A stretch of 64,000 bases of DNA, from the NCBI GenBank assembly GCA_034008185.1, contig CM067089.1, forward strand, positions 21,982,213 through 22,046,212, read 5' to 3'. Under the pieces are notes generated by a model, which was not told where the DNA came from, searched no databases, and saw only the letters and a list, made by a program, of their open reading frames with translations. This document shows positions 57,598-64,000 of this stretch, piece by piece; position 1 is the first letter of the stretch, and every line of letters begins with the position of its first letter. The position numbers and the translations under genes were made by a program. The DNA is from Gorsachius magnificus. Its lineage: Eukaryota > Chordata > Aves > Pelecaniformes > Ardeidae.

Positions 57598-58774
57598 GTC
57601 TACGGAGTAGTCTCAGGATGCTCTCCCTCCCTCTAAGCGTCGGGTTTTTTTGTTTGTTTGTTTGTTTGTTTTACAGAGGTGGGGGTTTCAGAAAAGCCAC
57701 CCGGTTCTTTAGCAGGATTTCTGTAAGATGCCGCGTGGGCACGGGCAGGGAGAGGCGACGGCGCTGAATTACTTTAGTCTGTCGGGTCTTTCTGCCCCTG
57801 CCAAGCTCTAAGGGCAGAGACCCAGCGGGAGGACCCCGGTGCCGCCCTGTCCCGAGGCCGCCAGCCCCCGACCCGCCCGTCCCCGCCGGGCTAAGCCCTC
57901 CCCGGGCGGGCACCGGGCACCCCTGCGCCGGGCTCTCCCCGGGCTGCCCGCGGCCGCCGTGGGGTTCCTCCGAGCTACCGGCGCTGCTTGAAAAGAAAGG
58001 AGAACCGGAGCCGTTGCTAAATTAGAAAGACCACGGAATTCCTGCCTTTGCCCGGTTAGGAAAAAAAAAAAACCCAAACCAAAAACCAAGCGGTCATAAA
58101 GAAATACCCTTTCCCCCCTGTTTCCCCGCCGGTTTGTAGGTGCGGAGCGCACGCTAACAGCAGAGCGAGCCCGGAGGAGCTGTCAGGCTGGAGGAGTTCC
58201 CCGCCACCCCGGCCCCTTTTTAATTGTGAAAAATGAAAGCTGGGTGCTGCCGTTCCGCTGGAAAACAACCCGGCAAAACGATGATGTTTATTGCCCGGGT
58301 TAGAGCTGCGTGGGGTGGGACGGAGGGCGGGGGGGTGGGGGTGGGTGGCGGTGGTGTCGCTTAAATAAGTGAAGCCTAAATATAAGTCGGCTAAGACAGG
58401 GGGCCCCGGGCCCGGCTCTAACCGTGTGTGCGCACCCCCACCGCCACGCCGTGTCTCTGGCGCGCGTGTGGGGACGAAAAAACTCGCGGGTGTCTCGGCA
58501 GGTTGCGCCGATTCCGCTCTGCCAGACCCCGGCAGCCGACGGGGAGCGTCCCGACGGCTTCGCCTGCCGCCCCCAGCGCCGGGCCAGGCTGTGGGGCTGG
58601 AGCCGGGCCCGGAGCCCAGCGCAGGGCCGCGGGAGGAGGAAGGGGCCGGGCCGGGCCGGGCCGGGCCGGGCGCTGCCTGCGGGGACTGCCCTGCCAAAGT
58701 TTGCCTTCCCCTCTCCCTTCCCCTCCCGGCCAGAAAGAGTGCCCGGGGGGGAGGGGGGGGGGAGCGGCCCACAG
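57598..58774. promoter_or_regulatory. CpG islands with (GGGCC)n
   Basis: Two islands (about 57730-58000 and 58290-58760) flank a mixed stretch with an A run near 58061. A GGGCC pentamer repeat fills 58642-58671. A T/TTTG-rich acceptor-like stretch ends in TTTTACAG at 57676. Confidence 0.65.
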
Positions 58775-59060
58775 CACCAATCGGATTTATTAATTGATGT
58801 ATTGAAAAGCGGGATTGATTGACATCTCCTAATGGAAATTACAGCCCCGCTTCCCTGCTGCACGCTGCCCTCCCGGCTATCCCTTCATAAAGAAACCCTT
58901 GAGGCGAAAGGTAGATTTTCATTTAAAGTGCCCCCGTCCTCAATTTCACAGATTAGATACATTTTAAACACAGACACACATATTGCAAATTAGAAGCTAA
59001 TTTAATTATAAATCAAAACTGGGCATAAATCTGCACTCACCACAAAGGATCCATTTAGCA
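58775..59060. promoter_or_regulatory. Candidate enhancer with PBX/MEIS-type site
   Basis: AT-rich islet right of a CpG island. 'ttattaattgatgtattg' is followed by TGATTGACA at 58816-58824 (nine of ten bases of the PBX-MEIS word TGATTGACAG), 'cctaatggaaattacag', and 'gaagctaatttaattataaatc' near 58992. No repeats. Enhancer function inferred. Confidence 0.45.
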
Positions 59061-59380
59061 GAATGCAACCACCTCCCCTAACCCTGGAAAACTGCCTCGC
59101 AGAAATAACACTGTATATACATTGCCAAAGTTATGGATTGTGCACAGTTCAAAGAGATCCACGGGAGATATTTTTTCCCCACGCTGGGGGAGGGGTAAAG
59201 CCCCGTGTGTCAGAAATTAGCCGATCACATGGTGACAATTTCTCTTTCTCCTAGAGAAAGGCATTCTCCGATAAATAAAAGTTTGTATAGATGTAGAAGG
59301 TTGTAATTCTGAACTTACAGGCTGGGAGGGAGTCGGAAGCAGCAGATTTTTGAAGTCCAGCAGGTCGGGATCAACAAACG
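59061..59380. other. Unique AT-leaning sequence
   Basis: No gene; a minus-strand GTAAGT donor word is present near 59316-59322. Nothing else is supported. Confidence 0.4.
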
Positions 59381-59430
59381 CGCTCACACACGCTCACACA
59401 CGCACGCACACGCACACACACGCACCCACG
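59381..59430. repeat. CA/CG-rich microsatellite
   Basis: Repeated CACACGCT, CACACGCA and CACACA words. Confidence 0.85.
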
Positions 59431-59529
59431 GAGCCGGGATTCGTATTGATTGGTGACGTTTGGTTTGCAAACCTCCGAGAGGAGAGGAAGGAAGGAAGGG
59501 ATCGGGGTGCCGGACAGGAGAAAGCAAGA

Positions 59530-59907
59530 CAGGCAGCTGGGAAAAGCGCTCCGCGGCTCGGAAGGGCTCCGTCCCTCCGTCCCTCCGTCCCGGTCCGCTC
59601 GCCCCCTCTCCCCGGCTGCGCTCCCCCTCGCCCGCCGCCGTTGCTCCCCGACTCCGTCCCCATCCCGAGCCTGCCCAGCTGAGGCGGCCAGGGGTGCTGG
59701 AGGGGAGATTTGGTATCGGCTCACGGTTCGGTCCTTCCCCGCCCCCTCTCCCCTCCAGCTCCTCTTTTTAAGTTAAATTTTAAATTTCTCCCCTTCTCGC
59801 CTTCTTTTATTCTCCCCTCCACCACGCTTAGAGACCCCCCCTTCTTTCAGCCCCTCCGTTTCCCCGCACACTCCATCCCCTGCCTCTCGCTCTGTCTTCC
59901 CCCTCAG
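59530..59907. promoter_or_regulatory. CpG island passing into a pyrimidine tract and splice acceptor
   Basis: CpG-rich to about 59720, with a CTCCGTCC triplication at 59566-59590. It is then pyrimidine-rich to a very strong acceptor, 'cgctctgtcttccccctcag', ending at 59907. Confidence 0.55.
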
Positions 59908-60485
59908 ATGCACTGAACTCCGAGGCCATTAACAGCTGATGTTAAAGAGGAATGACTCTTCCTGCCACTCTTTTTAATTAGGCGCCGAACTTGGGCTTTC
60001 GCGGCTCCCGGTCAGGGGAAGGGAAGGAGCGAGCCCCCCCGTGCCACGGGGACAGACGGACGGAGAGCTGAGACCGCCGGCTTTCCCGGCTTTCCCAGAA
60101 AGAGGTGGGGGTGGGGTGGGGAAAGTTTCCCCGTCAACTTACGACCGGTCTCTCCTGAAGCTCCGCAGCCCCCCGCCTCCCCCCCGCCGGTTCGAGCCCC
60201 GCTTCGCAGCCAGGACCCCCCGCGCCCGGCGGGCAAGCCCCCCCCTCACCTGCGGCTCCCGCACCGGGCGGAGGGGCCGCGCCAGGTCCTTTGTTGGTGC
60301 GTTCCCAGCCTTTGTTTAACGGCGGAAACGAGCCTGCCTCCCCCGGGCCGGCTGCTGGCGCATCCCCTCGGACCGGAGAGCCGTCCGAGGCGGAGGGAAG
60401 CGGGGGCAGAGGCAGGGCTGACGGCGGGGCCTGGGAAGGGCTGCCAGAAAGGCGAGCGGGGCAACTTTCTCGGGTGATGGGGAGG
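59908..60485 (+). other. Candidate downstream exon (acceptor strong, end uncertain)
   Basis: Starts after the best acceptor in the right half. The first bases read ATGCACTGAACTCCGAGGCC. A moderate donor (GGGAG then GTAATG) at 60486 could close a 578-nt exon. From the phase of the 55439 donor the frame stops at TGA after ten codons. It overlaps a CpG island, and a strong minus-strand donor (CCGCAG then GTGAGG) lies within it near 60245-60252. Confidence 0.25.
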
Positions 60486-60540
60486 TAATGGTGGATTCGT
60501 GTGTGTGTATAGAAATTGTCCGGGCTCAGCTTGGCTGGGA

Positions 60541-60748
60541 AAGAAAAAAAGACGGAGAGAGGGAAGAGAGAGAAAGAGAGAAAGGAAGGAAGAAAGGAAG
60601 AAATTGAAAGAGAGAGGGAAATAAATGGAAAGGGACACGGAAAGAGAGAGGGGAAGAGAGAGGGAGAGGGGGGGAAGGAGGGGGGAGAGAAGGAGCCAAA
60701 GGGGGGGAGAAGGAGCCAAAGAGAGAAAGAAGGAAAGAAGGAATAAAG
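60541..60748. repeat. Long purine (GA) tract
   Basis: About 200 bases nearly free of pyrimidines on plus, built of gaga, ggaa and gaaggag words. Charged (Lys/Arg/Glu) frames on plus and Ser/Phe/Leu/Pro frames on minus are artefacts. Confidence 0.85.
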
Positions 60749-60769
60749 TCTTGAGGAATATCCATCACT

Positions 60770-61235
60770 TTCTAATGCATGTGCGGAGAAGTCTGCTCCC
60801 AACTTCCCCTGCCGGCCCTGCGAAGGGAGCGGAGCGCAGCGGCCGCCCCTCTCCCCGGCAGGTCTCTTTGTGCCATCATTTTTGGAGCTGTGAATCCCAG
60901 GCAGTCATTACCACACTTTGGCCCCTCTGACTGCTGGAATTACCCTTTCCGGGGACTTTAATGGGCAAGCCATAGGGTTTTTCGCTGATCCGCAGCAGTT
61001 TTCGCTCCCTCCCTGTTTTTATGGGTGTATTATAGTTAGGGGTTATATAAATGTTTTTGCGTGTGATAACTGTAAATCCTAACATTTGCAAATGGCCCGG
61101 AGGCAAACTAACCTTGGACGGGCAGAGAGAGGGAGGGAGGGAGGGTCTCCCATTACTGCTGATTAAAAGGAGACTTTAATAAGCGTCTAATTCACTCATC
61201 GGGAGTTTTATGGAGAAATTAGAGGAGGACAAAAA
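60770..61235. promoter_or_regulatory. Candidate conserved non-coding block
   Basis: Between a short CpG-rich patch (60805-60870) and the next island: 'gcagtcattaccacac', 'ggttatataaatgttttt', 'gtgataactgtaaatcc', 'gctgattaaaaggagac' and 'taataagcgtctaattcac'. A (GGGA)n-like patch lies at 61127-61145. Enhancer-like. Confidence 0.4.
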
Positions 61236-61239
61236 AAGA

Positions 61240-61700
61240 CATCTCCAGCGGGGGGGGAGGCGGCAGCGGAGGGTGGCTCCCACGCCTCTGCCCCAGCGGC
61301 AGCCCAGGCAGCTGGGCCTCGCCATCCCCGCGGCCCCGCCACGGGAGGGGCAGGGGGGCTCACCCGGGGCCGGAGGAGCGGCACGGACCCCCCTGCCCTC
61401 ACCCTCCATCCCGCCCCGCCGCTCGGGGGCGAAGAGGCGAGCGGGCGGAGGATGCTCCGGGGCTGGGCGGAAGAAATGAGCGTCAGGGCCGGGCCGCCTC
61501 GCTGGGAGCTCGGTCCAGGGGCGGTGGCAGCGGGGGCCCCCCAGCCCGGGGCCGGGTGCGGGGCTGGGGGGGGGGGACGACCGGCGGCCAGGCGCCGGGT
61601 GCCCCGCCCGGTCGAGCTGCGGCCCGGGAGGCTCGGAGGCTCGCCCCGGCTCCGGCCGGCCCGGTGCGCCGAGAGGCGGCTTTGTTGCAGAAGTGTCTCT
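61240..61700. promoter_or_regulatory. CpG island
   Basis: Dense CpG, G and C runs. Overlapping frames are compositional. Confidence 0.75.
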
Positions 61701-61718
61701 TCACATTGCTGGTTTTTT

Positions 61719-61785
61719 GTTTTTTTTTTTTTCCCCCCCTCTTTCTTTCTTTCTTCTTTTTTTTTTTTTTCTTTCCCCCCTCAAT
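61719..61785. repeat. T-rich/pyrimidine tract
   Basis: T runs alternating with C runs and TTTC units. Confidence 0.85.
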
Positions 61786-62379
61786 GAGGCTGTAAAAGGT
61801 CTCCGGCTTGTCTCGTTTTTGTGGCAAACGCTCTCTTGTAAAGAGGAGAGGTTAAAGTGTCGGTGACTGAATAAAGAGCAGCACACGTGGGCTATTACCA
61901 TTCAGGGCAAACAAATGCAGAGAAGGGAAAAGCCAGCAGCAGGCAGGGCGAGGGGGGAGCGCGGCCCCCCCGGCGTACACACGCACCCGCCCCGCCGGCA
62001 GGGCCCGTCCGCCGGCCTCCCCGCGGCCCCGGCGTCCCCCAGACATGCAACCCACCCATGGCTCACAAAAGAGCGAGAGAAAGAGAGAGGGGGAGACATG
62101 AGGGGGTCTTAGATGGGAAAAAAAAAGAAAGTAGCTTTAGGGGGAATGTGCTGTGGAGTGTGAAATTGCAGCCCGTGGTGCTCCATATTGTACCAGAAGC
62201 TCTCCAAAAACTCATCCTCCAACGTGACCAGAGGTGCTTAGAGGGGGAGAGAGAGAGGGAGAGGGGGAGAGGGGCTCGGAGACACGGGGGGAGGGGAAAG
62301 ATGGGGGTCTTTTATTCTTTTCGCCCTCTCTTCCTTATTAATTGCGCATTTAAAACCTAACTTTGCGTTTATTTGTTAG
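61786..62379. promoter_or_regulatory. Mixed block: candidate conserved islets around a CpG patch
   Basis: Islets at 61850-61920 (with a CACGTG E-box at about 61887 and 'ctattaccattcagggc') and 62130-62235 flank a CpG-rich patch at 61940-62050. A GA tract occurs at 62240-62300. The segment ends with a branch-point-like CCTAAC and an acceptor TTTATTTGTTAG ending at 62379. Confidence 0.35.
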
Positions 62380-62774
62380 ACTCGGCCACCAAGAACAATC
62401 TCGGGTCTCCCGGGCAGAGCGGCAGGGGGGCGGGGAGGGGCGGCAGGGCCCCGTCTGCTTCCCCTCGCCCTGCCCGGCCCGGCCCGGGAAAACCTCCCAA
62501 GAAGCCCCGATCCCGCTCCCTCACCGCCAAGTTGCCGCCCGGCAGCTCCCCCCCCCCCGGGGGAAAAAACCCCCCAGCACCCCCCCGCGAAGGAGCGTCC
62601 CTGGCCTGGGCACCCCTTTCCCCCGGGCGCTGGCTGGGGGGAGGCAGCGAGGTGTCTGCTCAGGCCAGCAATCACTCTGTCCTCAGACAAAGCACCCCAA
62701 AAGTCGCCCGGGAAGGTTTTCTCTTGCCTGAAGACCCCTCTCGCACTCGCACACACGCCGACTCCTTCCCTTAA
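62380..62774 (+). other. Candidate downstream exon, open in the phase of the 55439 donor
   Basis: After the acceptor at 62379, the frame continuing from MAQSSGRA reads D-SATKNNLGSPG and stays open to TAA at 62772-62774. The product is Pro/Gly/Arg/Ser-rich, without a domain. It lies in a CpG island (62390-62770), where open frames are common, so coding status is doubtful. A donor has not been found. Confidence 0.2.
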
Positions 62775-63540
62775 ATGCTCGCATCCCCGGGCTTTTTTAT
62801 TTGTTTGGGTTTGTTTGTAATCGTTTCACAGGCAGGGATTTCGCCCCCGACTGTCCCACGCGAGGTTGAATTAGCGGTCGCAGGTCCGAAAAATACAAAT
62901 ATAGATGGTCAGCTCGGATTTATCCTGTAAATTCGTAAATGCGGTGCTGGAGAGCATTGCGGGTAGGGCTGACCCACCACCAAACCATCCCCATTTAGGG
63001 CTGAAGGGGCTCGCACGCCTGGCAGGGGGGAGCAGGCGGGCGGCGCGTTGAGCTGAGGAGCCAGCGGCATCTCGGGGGGTACAAACACAAAACTTCGCTC
63101 CCCAGCCCGCCGGCCCGCTACCCATAGGTCGCGTTTAACGGGTTCCCAGCCTACTCGGCGACAGACAATCCGTAGGAAACTGGGAGCCAACGTGGGCGCA
63201 TAGTCCCGGCTCTGGAGGCAACGACGACCGCGGACACAACGATTTTGCTCCAGGCCCGACTTTTCCAAGGGGGTCCCCCCGCCGCCCGACCCCTGTCGTT
63301 CCGGGGGGGCGAGCCCTTCCCCGGCTGGCCTCAGAGGAGAGGAGGCAACTGCCGGGAGCAGCGTGCGTTCAGCCCCTTCCCGGGGACAAGGCGGGCTCGG
63401 CAGGTTGGCGAAGCCAAGGCAGCACGGGAGAAGGGAGAGGGCTGCGGGGGGAGCTGCCAGGGCCCTCGCCGGGGTGTGTATTGGGGCCGGCGGTGGGAAA
63501 TAGGATCAGTGGAGAAGATTTCGGCTTGATCAGCTGGAGA
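62775..63540. promoter_or_regulatory. AT-rich islet and CpG island
   Basis: A short TTTG-rich and AT-leaning part (62790-62940) is followed by a CpG island at about 63000-63530. No gene is recognised. Confidence 0.6.
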
Positions 63541-63753
63541 GAGCCGGCTAATGGAGCAGATCGAAAGATACCTATCGCCGCAACTCCCCCCAAAAGTTTA
63601 TTTTTCTTGAAATTTCCGCAGAGAGGCGGGAGCCTCTTTTGAAGTGTAAATGTTTCTAGCTTGAGGGGGGGGGGGCTGGGTTAGCGAAGAAGGGGGAGAT
63701 TCTCAGATCCTCTTTGAGAAAAAGTTAAAGAAATAAAAGAAGGGAGAGGGGAA
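63541..63753. other. Mixed unique sequence
   Basis: Contains 'gatcgaaagatacctatcgccg' and AT-rich unique bases, then a G run at 63665-63675. Nothing further is supported. Confidence 0.4.
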
Positions 63754-63947
63754 GGAAAAGAAAGGAAAAGAAAGGAAAAGAAAGGAAAAGAAAGGAAAAG
63801 AAAAGAAAGGAAAAGAAAGGAAAAGAAAGGAAAAGAAAAGAAAAGAAAAGAAAAGAAAAGAAAAGAAAAGAAAAGAAAAGAAAAGAAAAGAAAAGAAAAG
63901 AAAAGAAAAGAAAAGAAAAGGAAAGGAAAGGAAAGAAAAGGAAAGGA
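63754..63947. repeat. (GAAAA)n / (GGAAAAGAAA)n microsatellite
   Basis: About 190 bases of GAAAA pentamers, with GGAAAAGAAA decamers on the left and GGAAA units at the right end. Purine-only and potentially triplex-forming. Unstable length expected. Confidence 0.97.
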
Positions 63948-64000
63948 GGCGGAAGGGTTCATTTAAAGTGGGACAGGGAAAAAAAGCATCCAGGGCTGGT

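Noticed and set aside
57238..57636. 132-codon frame with an Asp run
   Set aside because: The Met lies inside a TATA element, and the Asp run is a translated GAT microsatellite.
60134..60768. Ser/Phe/Pro-rich minus frames as a membrane protein
   Set aside because: Translation of the GA tract complement; hydrophobicity is an artefact.
63754..63947. CRISPR-like or satellite array
   Set aside because: There are no spacers; it is a plain pentamer microsatellite in vertebrate DNA.
63681..63962. Phe/Leu/Ser-rich minus frame
   Set aside because: Translation of the GAAAA microsatellite.
1..64000. tRNA, rRNA or known microRNA genes
   Set aside because: A reading for common tRNA box words and familiar microRNA seeds found none that I could support; a covariance-model scan was not possible.

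Overview
The window looks like a non-coding, regulatory stretch of a bird chromosome. The strongest evidence is CR1 LINE sequence. A 5'-truncated copy at 17335-17700 ends in the ATTCTATG octamer repeat typical of avian CR1, and three older pieces lie at about 1.6, 25.8 and 37.9 kb. Degenerate copies of older repeats, which I recognise from turtle, crocodile and bird DNA, and long C/G homopolymers fit the same origin. I found no bacterial, viral or organellar gene and no convincing complete protein-coding gene. The many open frames in the right half are what GC-rich, CpG-rich DNA produces by chance.

Layout. From 1 to about 44.8 kb the DNA is of moderate GC and mostly unique. It contains decayed repeats, an almost perfect 141-bp tandem duplication at 5071-5350, and scattered blocks of AT-rich sequence full of TAAT, TGATTGAT and forkhead-type words. 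Those blocks (near 0.7-1.0, 12.1-12.5, 13.0-13.2, 18.8, 21.9, 27.3, 29.1, 31.5-32.2 and 33.1 kb) look like conserved enhancers of a developmental-gene landscape. From about 44.9 kb to the right end the character changes abruptly. CpG-island segments alternate every 0.5-1.5 kb with short AT-rich, homeodomain-motif-rich segments, and there are many poly-C/poly-G runs, purine tracts and microsatellites. This alternation is typical of the promoter/5' region of a developmental transcription-factor gene or its divergent non-coding RNA. I could not identify the locus from any coding sequence and give no gene name.

Transcription signals cluster in the right part. There is a TATA element in CpG-island context at 45185. 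A second, at 57231, sits beside a homeodomain-rich block. A compact exon/75-nt intron/exon arrangement lies at 54957-55439 and ends in a Kozak-context ATG plus a strong splice donor, with very good downstream acceptors at 59908 and 62380. If used, these would form the 5' end of a plus-strand transcript running out of the window to the right.

The most unusual items are two compact inverted-repeat hairpins of pre-microRNA size in the AT-rich islets (45291-45357 and 47825-47886). A minus-strand open frame near 35.6-35.8 kb has the layout of the last exon of a type I membrane protein, with a transmembrane helix and a C-terminal KKSK dilysine signal. All functional statements here are inference; conservation and transcript data would decide them.
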